Below, in pieces: positions 12,880-24,900 of a DNA stretch of 64,000 bases (positions are counted from its first letter, which is position 1; every line of letters starts with the position of its first letter). The notes under the pieces were generated by a model, which was not told the origin of the DNA, searched no databases, and worked only from the letters and a program-made list of their open reading frames with translations. The stretch is from positions 248,001 through 312,000 of the forward strand of contig NW_026089428.1 of assembly GCF_933775445.1 (NCBI RefSeq). The letters run 5' to 3'. The position numbers and the translations under genes were made by a program. The stretch comes from Argentina anserina (lineage: Eukaryota; Streptophyta; Magnoliopsida; Rosales; Rosaceae).

Positions 12880-13630
12880 TGGGGTATACATCATTCGTTG
12901 TATTCTAGTGTTTGATGCTTATGTGTTTAAATTTTGTGTTTTGATTTTCGAAATTTTAGTGTCATTTTGGTTCTGTTTTTCGATTTTGACTTGTTTTGTT
13001 TTTGTTTTGAGTCCTAGGTATGCCTTTAACTGTCTAGGATGAGTTGATCTTTGAAATTATGGTTGATAGATGATTATGATATTGGAATGAATTTCATTAT
13101 TATTTGATGGTTAATCGATGTGTAGATTTTGTACGAACATGTAGTAGATGAGGATTTTGAAACTTAGGTACAGAATGAGCATGTTCTTTACTTGTTTGAA
13201 TTCATGTAACCTATGTGAGATTCGAGCCATATATGTGCCTTTCTTTGGAGAGTTTATTCTATCGTTTTCTTGGCTTTATAACCTCATTACATCTATTTTG
13301 ATCAATTCGTATGCCATAGAATTGCAATGAACTAGAGAATGCTAGAACTTACTTTGTGAAACTTTCGAAGCTTTATGTCATAACATACTCTGATTTTGAA
13401 AATGATTGTTGGATCTTTTTAGGATTTCCACCACTTAAGCCAAAAAGCCGTATATCCTTATTTGAGCCCAGCTTGGGACACCTTAGTATTAACCCCTTTG
13501 AGCCTACGTTAAGCCTTTTCTTTCATTACCAACATGTTATATCCTTGCTTAGTATAGTTATATCTCTACCTTGTCTTTGAGGCTTGGCAGAGCCGATTCT
13601 TGGATGTAATATGGAGTGATGATTTGATTC

Positions 13631-13640
13631 AAGTGTGGGG
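13631..13640 (+). other. PPT-like motif 2 (element 1)
   Basis: AAGTGTGGGG preceded by TGATTTGATTC, with its counterpart in element 2 at 38450-38459 (preceded by TGATTCGATTC). Immediately upstream of the A/G-rich tract. Confidence 0.5.
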
Positions 13641-13668
13641 TTACGCTATTGTATGTATGTTATGCCGT

Positions 13669-13790
13669 GAAAAGAGAATGAAAAGAAAAGAAAAATTGAA
13701 AGATGCCGTGAGAAAGAAAGAAAGAAAAAGACATGTATACGGCAAGAAAAAAAAAAAAAAAAAAAATGAAAGAATGATACAAGGATCTCG
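13669..13790 (+). repeat. A/G-rich low-complexity tract
   Basis: About 120 bp of mostly A and G, including a run of about 21 A near 13746-13766. A similar purine tract with matching interspersed GATGCCGTG words sits at about 38484-38600 in element 2. Length differs between the two copies, as expected of low-complexity DNA. Confidence 0.7.
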
Positions 13791-14524
13791 GCATACATAC
13801 TTGTTCATGTGAATTTGGAGTTTTGATGTATTTGTTGAAGGCTCAATAATGTTATACTTTAGCCTTTGTTCGTTTTCACAATGTATAAAGTGAAGAATGG
13901 GTCCAACATGATGATATTTGGCCCTTGTTTTATGGAGTATGGCGACATAAGGTGGATGTTTTGCTCTGCTAAGTCTTGAGGATGACCTTTGTGATTCCTT
14001 TACCTTGAAAATATATCCATGCCGAGCCTAACCTATCCCTTTTCTAAAGATCCGCATGATTCTTAAAATGAGTAGTCCTTGATTTGTGGAGTTTGTTTCA
14101 TAAGTAAGCATATGGTTTGGGTTCATTTGTGCATATGATTGGTATCTTTCATGAGGTTCTCGATTTTCACTATGTTCATAACTCTTGTGTGTGAAAAGCT
14201 TTTAAGCATATGCCATGTTCTTGAGAGAAAAGATTTGGAGTGCGTATCCTATGTGAGTTGAATTTGAACTTGTTTTGAACATGTTGAGCTTAATTTCACC
14301 TTTGTTTCTGCCATGTCTTACTTGTTAAACGAAATTTCATGTTTATTAACCATTGAATTCATCCTATCTATTTCGATTGAGTGCTATTCTTGATACTATG
14401 AGTTTGAAGATCTCTGAGACAAAATGTTGAAGGCATTAGTGTTGTGTCGTTAGTTATGTTGTTTTGATTTCGTATTATGTTTTGATTTTCGTTTTTAGTG
14501 TTTGCTAAGGGACTAGCAAAGTCT

Positions 14525-14538
14525 AAGTGTGGGGTTGT
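14525..14538 (+). other. Polypurine tract, element 1
   Basis: AAGTGTGGGGTTGT directly before the 3' LTR (TGATAGG). This is the expected primer site for plus-strand DNA synthesis; element 2 has the same sequence at 39342-39355. Confidence 0.8.
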
Positions 14539-16103
14539 TGATAGGAACACAAAGTGTGACGTTCTTAATGTATATATGCCCTATTCTTATGCTTTGTTAC
14601 TTCTTATTTAGTTGTTTTAGGTTCATATTTGTCATATGTATGTTTGAAGTAAAGCTATTTCGATTTTAGATGATTTGATGATGAAATTGTGCTAAGTGTT
14701 AGAACTCCTGATTGAACTAGGATTCCTTACTCGACTAGGACTCTACTTTCCTATTTTCATTCTTTCCTATTCCTTAATCGACGATTTCTTTTCAGGAACG
14801 ACAAATCATATTTGGAAAGAAAGGAGAGTTGCCGAGTTGCATTCCTAGTTGAACAAGGAAATCATATTCGAGTTGAAGAAGGAGAAGAGGAGGCCGGCCT
14901 AGCTACTCCTAGTTGGACTAAGAGATTGCCGTGCAGCCCTTAAAGAGATCTCCCTATTGAACTTGGTTTCCTACATCAAGTTGGATATGGAGTACATAAA
15001 GCAAATCCATAACAAAGAGGATTTCAGTTTCCCAATTGGATTCTATTTCCTTTTGGCACGCAAGAAGGCTTCCTACACCTCTATATATAGAGGCCGGCCT
15101 CTCCATTCAGCAACATCATCAGCCCTACACAAAAACACAGCCATAGCTCTGCCGAATTCATCCTTCACCATTCCAAGAAATCCTAAAACCGATTCCATCA
15201 TTCCTCACCTATCAATAGCCTTCAAACACGCTTGTGAAGGAGGTTTCATCCATAGAAGACTCGGCTACACTTGTGGATTGCTTGATTTATAAAGTGTAAC
15301 CATGACTCACTCTTGTCTATTTCGGGTTTAGGTTTTATTTCGAATCATGGATGAAGTTGCGATTTGGTTAGAGTAGTCTTGTATCAATTTTGTCTATGAA
15401 ATAGCTACTTGATTCAATTTATATAGATGATTCGAAAATTATGTTTTGGTTTTATGATTTTCTGTTTTGGTTTTCTGCCGAATGTGTGCTTGAACAATTT
15501 TCGATTCCTAGGTGTTATGACTATGCTTGTAGCATGATATTTAGGTTGTTGGATTAAAGACTTATGCTAAGAACATGGTTATTCTTGTTTATGTGATTTT
15601 CGAATTGCATGGTTGTTGGTTAAGTAAGTGACATACTTGATGAATTCAATGTGCATGGCTTTGGGATTACATGATTAAGATGAACATGTTAGAATTTCGA
15701 TTATGGCTGCTTGGTTGTGATTGAATGTGTTAAGTGTCTATGTGTTTAGGTTACTGCTTAGAAACCTAATTGCATGATCCATTCTTGGTTGTTCAATGTA
15801 TGTCTCGGCATGATACTAAGAAGTTGTAGAACTTGGTTCGATTCCCTCTATGTGAATTGTTTTGGTGATTGTTTATGTGTTGGTTGGTTGATCACATGTA
15901 TATATTAGCTTAGGTTTTATTTACTGTTTTTATGACTCAATCCAAAATCTATATCAAACTTTAAAACCTTTATGAATTCGTGTTAATTGATGTGATCCTA
16001 AGCCCTGGCTGGATCCCCGGTTTGTGAACGATACCCTCTTGCTTTATACTACTATGATGTGTTCAGGGTTAAATATTGATGTCGAGTAATCGAGCAATCA
16101 TCA
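14539..16103 (+). repeat. Element 1 3' LTR
   Basis: The 1565-bp direct copy of the 5' LTR, with TATATATA at 15082-15089. It seems identical to the 5' copy, indicating very recent insertion or recent conversion. Satellite resumes at 16104 with TCTATTGTATTTGAG, in a different phase from where it stopped at 4845. Confidence 0.95.
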
Positions 16104-16600
16104 TCTATTGTATTTGAGAGTTTTGCAAGTGTGGGAGTGTGTTTCATTCAAACTGAGTATCTTTACATCGTTTGCGTATCTTTACTATTCCAATTGTGTA
16201 TCTTTACATCGTTCGCGTATCTTTACTATTCCAATTGTGTATCTTTTCATTTCTCGTTTTAGTATCTTTCTGTAAGGCTTCTGATGTGAGTTTCTATTGT
16301 ATTTAGGAGTTTTGCAAGTGTGGGAGTGTGTTTCATTCCAATTGTGTATCTTTACATCGTTTGCGTATCTTTACTATTCCAATTGTGTATCTTTTCATTT
16401 CTCGTTTGAGTATCTTTCTGTAAGGCTTCTGATGCGAGTTTCTATTGTATTTGAGAGTTTTGTAAGTGTGAGAGTGTGTTTCTTTCAAACTGAGTATCTT
16501 TACATCGTTTGCGTATCTTTACTATTCCAATTGTGTATCTTTACATCGTTTGCGTATCTTTACTATTCCAATTGTGTATCTTTTCATTTCCCGTTTGAGT

Positions 16601-16621
16601 ATCAGAAGTAAGGCTTCTGAT
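16601..16621. repeat. Short perfect inverted repeat created inside a monomer
   Basis: ATCAGAAG (16601-16608), loop TAAGG, CTTCTGAT (16614-16621). Other monomers read ATCTTTCTG in the left arm. The change makes the left arm the exact reverse complement of the normal right arm. Confidence 0.9.
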
Positions 16622-17018
16622 GCGAGTTTCTATTGTATTTGAGAGTTTTGTAAGTGTGAGAGTGTGTTTCTTTCAAACTGAGTATCTTTACATCGTTTGC
16701 GTATCTTTACTATTCCAATTGTGTATCTTTACATCGTTTGCGTATCTTTACTATTCCAATTGTGTATCTTTTCATTTCTCGTTTGAGTATCTTTCTGTAA
16801 GGCTTCTGATGCGAGTTTCTTTTGTATTTGAGAGTTTTGCAAGTGTGGGAGTGTGTTTCTTTCAAACTGAGTATCTTTACATCGTTTGCGTATCTTTACT
16901 ATTCCAATTGTGTATCTTTTCATTTCTCGTTTGAGTATCTTTCTGTAAGGCTTCTGATGCGAGTTTCTATTGTATTTGAGAGTTTTGCAAGTGTGGGAGT
17001 GTGTTTCATTCAAACTGA

Positions 17019-17141
17019 GTATCTTTACATCGTTTGCGTATCTTTACTATTCCAATTGTGTATCTTTACATCGTTTGCGTATCTTTACTATTCCAATTGT
17101 GTATCTTTACATCGTTTGCGTATCTTTACTATTCCAATTGT
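17019..17141 (+). repeat. Triple 41-bp subrepeat (230-bp monomer)
   Basis: Three successive 41-bp subrepeats (GTATCTTTACATCG... to CAATTGT) in one monomer. Identical triples lie at 23167-23289 and 32045-32167. It is one step up the copy-number ladder 0, 1, 2, 3. Confidence 0.92.
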
Positions 17142-17534
17142 GTATCTTTTCATTTCTCGTTTGAGTATCTTTCTGTAAGGCTTCTGATGCGAGTTTCTAT
17201 TGTATTTGAGAGTTTTCCAAGTGTGGGAGTGTGCTTCTTTCAAACTGAGTATCTTTACATCGTTTGCGTATCTTTACTATTCCAATTGTGTATCTTTTCA
17301 TTTCTCGTTTGAGTATCTTTCTGTAAGGCTTCTGATGCGAGTTTCTATTGTATTTGAGAGTTTTGCAAGTGTGGGAGTGTGTTTCATTCAAACTGAGTAT
17401 CTTTACATCGTTTGCGTATCTTTACTATTCCAATTGTGTATCTTTTCATTTCTCGTTTGAGTATCTTTCTGTAAGGCTTCTGATGCGAGTTTCTATTGTA
17501 TTTGAGAGTTTTGCAAGTGTGAGAGTGTGTTTCA

Positions 17535-20500
17535 TTCAAACTGAGTATCTTTACATCGTTTGCGTATCTTTACTATTCCAATTGTGTATCTTTACATCGT
17601 TTGCGTATCTTTACTATTCCAATTGTGTATCTTTTCATTTCTCGTTTGAGTATCTTTCTGTAAGCCTTCTGATGCGAGTTTCTATTGTATTTGAGAGTTT
17701 TGCAAGTGTGGGAGTGTGTTTCTTTCAAACTGAGTATCTTTACATCGTTTGCGTATCTTTACTATTCCAATTGTGTATCTTTTCATTTCTCGTTTGAGTA
17801 TCTTTCTGTAAGGCTTCTGATGCGAGTTTCTATTGTATTTGAGAGTTTTGCAAGTGTGGGAGTGTGTTTCATTCAAACTGAGTATCTTTACATCGTTTGC
17901 GTATCTTTACTATTCCAATTGTGTATCTTTACATCGTTTGCGTATCTTTACTATTCCAATTGTGTATCTTTTCATTTCTCGTTTGAGTATCTTTCTGTAA
18001 GGCTTCTGATGCGAGTTTCTATTGTATTTGAGAGTTTTGCAAGTGTGGGAGTGTGTTTCATTCAAACTGAGTATCTTTACATCGTTTGCGTATCTTTACT
18101 ATTCCAATTGTGTATCTTTTCATTTCTCGTTTGAGTATCTTTCTGTAAGGCTTCTGATGCGAGTTTCTATTGTATTTGAGAGTTTTGCAAGTGTGGGAGT
18201 GTGTTTCTTTCAAACTGAGTATCTTTACATCGTTTGCGTATCTTTCCTATTCCAATTGTGTATCTTTACATCGTTTGCGTATCTTTACTATTCCAATTGT
18301 GTATCTTTTCATTTCTCGTTTGAGTATCTTTCTGTAAGGCTTCTGATGCGAGTTTCTATTGTATTTGAGAGTTTTGCAAGTGTGGGAGTGTGTTTCTTTC
18401 AAACTGAGTATCTTTACATCGTTTGCGTATCTTTACTATTCTAATTGTGTATCTTTACATCGTTTGCGTATCTTTACTATTCCAATTGTGTATCTTTTCA
18501 TTTCTCGTTTGAGTATCTTTCTGTAAGGCTTCTGATGCGAGTTTCTATTGTATTTGAGAGTTTTGCAAGTGTGGGAGTGTGTTTCATTCAAACTGAGTAT
18601 CTTTACATCGTTTGCGTATCTTTACTATTCCAATTGAGTATCTTTACATCGTTTGCGTATCTTTACTATTCCAATTGTGTATCTTTTCATTTCTCGTTTG
18701 AGTATCTTTCTGTAAGGCTTCTGATGCGAGTTTCTATTGTATTTGAGAGTTTTGCAAGTGTGGGAGTGTGTTTCATTCAAACTGAGTATCTTTACATCGT
18801 TTGCGTATCTTTACTATTCCAATTGTGTATCTTTTCATTTCTCGTTTGAGTATCTTTCTGTAAGGCTTCTGATGCGAGTTTCTATTGTATTTGAGAGTTT
18901 TGCAAGTGTGGGAGTGTGTTTCTTTCAAACTGAGTATCTTTATATCGTTTGCGTATCTTTACTATTCCAATTGTGTATCTTTTCATTTCTCGTTTGAGTA
19001 TCTTTCTGTAAGGCTTCTGATGCGAGTTTCTATTGTATTTGAGAGTTTTCCAAGTGTGGGAGTGTGTTTCTTTCAAACTGAGTATCTTTACATCGTTTGC
19101 GTATCTTTACTATTCCAATTGTGTATCTTTTCATTTCTCGTTTGAGTATCTTTCTGTAAGGCTTCTGATGCGAGTTTCTATTGTATTTGAGAGTTTTGCA
19201 AGTGTGAGATTGTGTTTCTTTCAAACTGAGTATCTTTACATCGTTTGCGTATCTTTACTATTCCAATTGTGTATCTTTACATCGTTTGCGTATCTTTACT
19301 ATTCCAATTGTGTATCTTTTCATTTCTCGTTTGAGTATCTTTCTGTAAGGCTTCTGATGCGAGTTTCTATTGTATTTGAGAGTTTTGCAAGTGTGGGAGT
19401 GTGTTTCTTTCAAACTGAGTATCTTTACATCGTTTGCGTATCTTTACTATTCCAATTGTGTATCTTTACATCGTTTGCGTATCTTTACTATTCCAATTGT
19501 GTATCTTTTCATTTCTCGTTTGAGTATCTTTCTGTAAGCCTTCTGATGCGAGTTTCTATTGTATTTGAGAGTTTTGCAAGTGTGGGAGTGTGTTTCTTTC
19601 AAACTGAGTATCTTTACATCGTTTGCGTATCTTTACTATTCCAATTGTGTATCTTTTCATTTCTCGTTTGAGTATCTTTCTGTAAGGCTTCTGATGCGAG
19701 TTTCTATTGTATTTGAGAGTTTTGCAAGTGTGGGAGTGTGTTTCATTCAAACTGAGTATCTTTACATCGTTTGCGTATCTTTACTATTCCAATTGTGTAT
19801 CTTTACATCGTTTGCGTATCTTTACTATTCCAATTGTGTATCTTTTCATTTCTCGTTTGAGTATCTTTCTGTAAGGCTTCTGATGCGAGTTTCTATTGTA
19901 TTTGAGAGTTTTGCAAGTGTGGGAGTGTGTTTCATTCAAACTGAGTATCTTTACATCGTTTGCGTATCTTTACTATTCCAATTGTGTATCTTTTCATTTC
20001 TCGTTTGAGTATCTTTCTGTAAGGCTTCTGATGCGAGTTTCTATTGTATTTGAGAGTTTTGCAAGTGTGGGAGTGTGTTTCTTTCAAACTGAGTATCTTT
20101 ACATCGTTTGCGTATCTTTCCTATTCCAATTGTGTATCTTTACATCGTTTGCGTATCTTTACTATTCCAATTGTGTATCTTTTCATTTCTCGTTTGAGTA
20201 TCTTTCTGTAAGGCTTCTGATGCGAGTTTCTATTGTATTTGAGAGTTTTGCAAGTGTGGGAGTGTGTTTCTTTCAAACTGAGTATCTTTACATCGTTTGC
20301 GTATCTTTACTATTCTAATTGTGTATCTTTACATCGTTTGCGTATCTTTACTATTCCAATTGTGTATCTTTTCATTTCTCGTTTGAGTATCTTTCTGTAA
20401 GGCTTCTGATGCGAGTTTCTATTGTATTTGAGAGTTTTGCAAGTGTGGGAGTGTGTTTCATTCAAACTGAGTATCTTTACATCGTTTGCGTATCTTTACT

Positions 20501-23156
20501 ATTCCAATTGAGTATCTTTACATCGTTTGCGTATCTTTACTATTCCAATTGTGTATCTTTTCATTTCTCGTTTGAGTATCTTTCTGTAAGGCTTCTGATG
20601 CGAGTTTCTATTGTATTTGAGAGTTTTGCAAGTGTGGGAGTGTGTTTCATTCAAACTGAGTATCTTTACATCGTTTGCGTATCTTTACTATTCCAATTGT
20701 GTATCTTTTCATTTCTCGTTTGAGTATCTTTCTGTAAGGCTTCTGATGCGAGTTTCTATTGTATTTGAGAGTTTTGCAAGTGTGGGAGTGTGTTTCTTTC
20801 AAACTGAGTATCTTTATATCGTTTGCGTATCTTTACCATTCCAATTGTGTATCTTTTCATTTCTCGTTTGAGTATCTTTCTGTAAGGCTTCTGATGCGAG
20901 TTTCTATTGTATTTGAGAGTTTTCCAAGTGTGGGAGTGTGTTTCTTTCAAACTGAGTATCTTTACATCGTTTGCGTATCTTTACTATTCCAATTGTGTAT
21001 CTTTTCATTTCTCGTTTGAGTATCTTTCTGTAAGGCTTCTGATGCGAGTTTCTATTGTATTTGAGAGTTTTGCAAGTGTGAGATTGTGTTTCTTTCAAAC
21101 TGAGTATCTTTACATCGTTTGCGTATCTTTACTATTCCAATTGTGTATCTTTACATCGTTTGCGTATCTTTACTATTCCAATTGTGTATCTTTTCATTTC
21201 TCGTTTGAGTATCTTTCTGTAAGGCTTCTGATGCGAGTTTCTATTGTATTTGAGAGTTTTGCAAGTGTGGGAGTGTGTTTCTTTCAAACTGAGTATCTTT
21301 ACATCGTTTGCGTATCTTTACTATTCCAATTGTGTATCTTTACATCGTTTGCGTATCTTTACTATTCCAATTGTGTATCTTTTCATTTCTCGTTTGAGTA
21401 TCTTTCTGTAAGCCTTCTGATGCGAGTTTCTATTGTATTTGAGAGTTTTGCAAGTGTGGGAGTGTGTTTCTTTCAAACTGAGTATCTTTACATCGTTTGC
21501 GTATCTTTACTATTCCAATTGTGTATCTTTTCATTTCTCGTTTGAGTATCTTTCTGTAAGGCTTCTGATGCGAGTTTCTATTGTATTTGAGAGTTTTGCA
21601 AGTGTGGGAGTGTGTTTCATTCAAACTGAGTATCTTTACATCGTTTGCGTATCTTTACTATTCCAATTGTGTATCTTTACATCGTTTGCGTATCTTTACT
21701 ATTCCAATTGTGTATCTTTTCATTTCTCGTTTGAGTATCTTTCTGTAAGGCTTCTGATGCGAGTTTCTATTGTATTTGAGAGTTTTGCAAGTGTGGGAGT
21801 GTGTTTCATTCAAACTGAGTATCTTTACATCGTTTGCGTATCTTTACTATTCCAATTGTGTATCTTTTCATTTCTCGTTTGAGTATCTTTCTGTAAGGCT
21901 TCTGATGCGAGTTTCTATTGTATTTGAGAGTTTTGCAAGTGTGGGAGTGTGTTTCTTTCAAACTGAGTATCTTTACATCGTTTGCGTATCTTTCCTATTC
22001 CAATTGTGTATCTTTACATCGTTTGCGTATCTTTACTATTCCAATTGTGTATCTTTTCATTTCTCGTTTGAGTATCTTTCTGTAAGGCTTCTGATGCGAG
22101 TTTCTATTGTATTTGAGAGTTTTGCAAGTGTGGGAGTGTGTTTCTTTCAAACTGAGTATCTTTACATCGTTTGCGTATCTTTACTATTCTAATTGTGTAT
22201 CTTTACATCGTTTGCGTATCTTTACTATTCCAATTGTGTATCTTTTCATTTCTCGTTTGAGTATCTTTCTGTAAGGCTTCTGATGCGAGTTTCTATTGTA
22301 TTTGAGAGTTTTGCAAGTGTGGGAGTGTGTTTCATTCAAACTGAGTATCTTTACATCGTTTGCGTATCTTTACTATTCCAATTGAGTATCTTTACATCGT
22401 TTGCGTATCTTTACTATTCCAATTGTGTATCTTTTCATTTCTCGTTTGAGTATCTTTCTGTAAGGCTTCTGATGCGAGTTTCTATTGTATTTGAGAGTTT
22501 TGCAAGTGTGGGAGTGTGTTTCATTCAAACTGAGTATCTTTACATCGTTTGCGTATCTTTACTATTCCAATTGTGTATCTTTTCATTTCTCGTTTGAGTA
22601 TCTTTCTGTAAGGCTTCTGATGCGAGTTTCTATTGTATTTGAGAGTTTTGCAAGTGTGGGAGTGTGTTTCTTTCAAACTGAGTATCTTTATATCGTTTGC
22701 GTATCTTTACTATTCCAATTGTGTATCTTTTCATTTCTCGTTTGAGTATCTTTCTGTAAGGCTTCTGATGCGAGTTTCTATTGTATTTGAGAGTTTTCCA
22801 AGTGTGGGAGTGTGTTTCTTTCAAACTGAGTATCTTTACATCGTTTGCGTATCTTTACTATTCCAATTGTGTATCTTTTCATTTCTCGTTTGAGTATCTT
22901 TCTGTAAGGCTTCTGATGCGAGTTTCTATTGTATTTGAGAGTTTTGCAAGTGTGAGATTGTGTTTCTTTCAAACTGAGTATCTTTACATCGTTTGCGTAT
23001 CTTTACTATTCCAATTGTGTATCTTTACATCGTTTGCGTATCTTTACTATTCCAATTGTGTATCTTTTCATTTCTCGTTTGAGTATCTTTCTGTAAGGCT
23101 TCTGATGCGAGTTTCTATTGTATTTGAGAGTTTTGCAAGTGTGGGAGTGTGTTTCT
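17535..23156 (+). repeat. Three tandem copies of a 1874-bp higher-order repeat
   Basis: Copies at 17535-19408, 19409-21282 and 21283-23156. 1874 equals 5 x 148 plus 6 x 189, so the unit is an 11-mer. Marker variants recur at the same places in each copy: TAAGCCTTCTG, GTGAGATTGTG, TTTATATCG and TTCTAATTG. The only difference I saw is at 20837 (C in copy 2, T in copies 1 and 3). Confidence 0.9.
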
Positions 23157-23344
23157 TTCAAACTGAGTATCTTTACATCGTTTGCGTATCTTTACTATTC
23201 CAATTGTGTATCTTTACATCGTTTGCGTATCTTTACTATTCCAATTGTGTATCTTTACATCGTTTGCGTATCTTTACTATTCCAATTGTGTATCTTTTCA
23301 TTTCTCGTTTGAGTATCTTTCTGTAAGGCTTCTGATGCGAGTTT

Positions 23345-24900
23345 CTATTGTATTTGAGAGTTTTCCAAGTGTGGGAGTGTGTTTCTTTCAAACTGAGTAT
23401 CTTTACATCGTTTGCGTATCTTTACTATTCCAATTGTGTATCTTTTCATTTCTCGTTTCAGTATCTTTCTGTAAGGCTTCTGATGCGAGTTTCTATTGTA
23501 TTTGAGAGTTTTGCAAGTGTGGGAGTGTGTTTCTTTCAAACTGAGTATCTTTACATCGTTTGCGTATCTTTCCTATTCCAATTGTGTATCTTTACATCGT
23601 TTGCGTATCTTTACTATTCCAATTGTGTATCTTTTCATTTCTCGTTTGAGTATCTTTCAGTAAGGCTTCTGATGCGAGTTTCTATTGTATTTAGGAGTTT
23701 TGCAAGTGTGGGAGTGTGTTTCATTCAAACTGAGTATCTTTACATCGTTTGCGTATCTTTACTATTCCAATTGTGTATCTTTTCATTTCTCATTTGAGTA
23801 TCTTTCTGTAAGGCTTCTGATGCGAGTTTCTATTGTATTTGAGAGTTTTGCAAGTGTGGGAGTGTGTTTCTTTCAAATTGAGTATCTTTACATCGTTTGC
23901 GTATCTTTCCTATTCCAATTGTGTATCTTTACATCGTTTGCGTATCTTTACTATTCCAATTGTGTATCTTTTCATTTCTCGTTTGAGTATCTTTCTGTAA
24001 GCCTTCTGATGCGAGTTTCTATTGTATTTGAGAGTTTTGCAAGTGTGGGAGTGTGTTTCATTCAAACTGAGTATCTTTACATCGTTTGCGTATCTTTACT
24101 ATTCCAATTGTGTATCTTTACATCGTTTGCGTATCTTTACTATTCCAATTGTGTATCTTTTCATTTCTCGTTTGAGAATCTTTCTGTAAGGCTTCTGATG
24201 CGAGTTTCTATTGTATTTGAGAGTTTTGCAAGTGTGGGAGTGTGTTTCATTCAAACTGAGTATCTTTACATCGTTTGCGTATCTTTACTATTCCAATTGT
24301 GTATCTTTACATCGTTTGCGTATCTTTACTATTCCAATTGTGTATCTTTTCATTTCTCGTTTGAGTATCTTTCTGTAAGGCTTCTGATGCGAGTTTCTAT
24401 TGTATTTGAGAGTTTTCCAAGTGTGGGAGTGTGTTTCTTTCAAACTGAGTATCTTTACATCGTTTGCGTATCTTTACTATTCCAATTGTGTATCTTTTCA
24501 TTTCTCGTTTGAGTATCTTTCTGTAAGGCTTCTGATGCGAGTTTCTATTGTATTTGAGAGTTTTGCAAGTGTGGCAGTGTGTTTCATTCAAACTGAGTAT
24601 CTTTACATCGTTTGCGTATCTTTACTATTCCAATTGTGTATCTTTACATCGTTTGCGTATCTTTACTATTCCAATTGTGTATCTTTTCATTTCTCGTTTG
24701 AGTATCTTTCTGTAAGGCTTCTGATGCGAGTTTCTATTGTATTTGAGAGTTTTCCAAGTGTGGGAGTGTGTTTCTTTCAAACTGAGTATCTTTACATCGT
24801 TTGCGTATCTTTACTATTCCAATTGTGTATCTTTTCATTTCTCGTTTCAATATCTTTCTGTAAGGCTTCTGATGCGAGTTTCTATTGTATTTGAGAGTTT
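23345..24900 (+). repeat. 1348-bp higher-order repeat type, variant copy
   Basis: Monomer order (a CCAAG variant, then TTTAGGAG, a CAAATTGAG variant, TAAGCC, GAGAATC and again CCAAG variants) matches the 1348-bp HOR copies at about 32.2-33.5, 43.8-46.6 and 49.4-49.9 kb. This copy is 1389 bp because one monomer has an additional 41-bp subrepeat. Confidence 0.75.

Larger units (their letters stand above)
12729..14538 (+). other. Element 1 3' untranslated block (no env frame seen)
   Basis: About 1.8 kb between integrase and the 3' LTR with no convincing gene. Short frames at 13148-13330 and 13356-13580 do not stay open in the matching region of element 2, so the sequence is conserved as non-coding DNA. 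From about 12992 to the end it is clearly similar to element 2 (37822-39355). It holds three copies of AAGTGTGGGG and an A/G-rich tract, listed separately. Confidence 0.75.
4846..16103 (+). mobile_element. Element 1: near-complete Athila-like Ty3/gypsy LTR retrotransposon
   Basis: An 11,258-bp element. It has two 1565-bp direct LTRs (TG...CA ends), a tRNA-Asp-type primer binding site, a leader, a gag-pol frame, a long 3' untranslated block and a polypurine tract. The order protease, RT, RNase H, integrase places it in Ty3/gypsy. The protease motif DLGAS, the RT motif FMDDFSV and the GPF module without a chromodomain suggest the Athila lineage. No env-like frame follows integrase, although some Athila elements have one. 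The flanks are atcTT-type satellite on the left and TCTAT on the right, so there is no target-site duplication. Integrase is frameshifted once, so this copy is probably not autonomous as it stands. Confidence 0.95.

Noticed and set aside
13148..13580. Possible env-like remnant after integrase in element 1
   Set aside because: The two small frames have no signal peptide plus transmembrane pattern, and the matching region in element 2 has indels that break the frames. The block is conserved as non-coding DNA.
13745..13767. Poly(A) run as the tail of a LINE or SINE insertion
   Set aside because: It is part of an A/G-rich tract also present at the same place in element 2 and has no target-site duplication around it.
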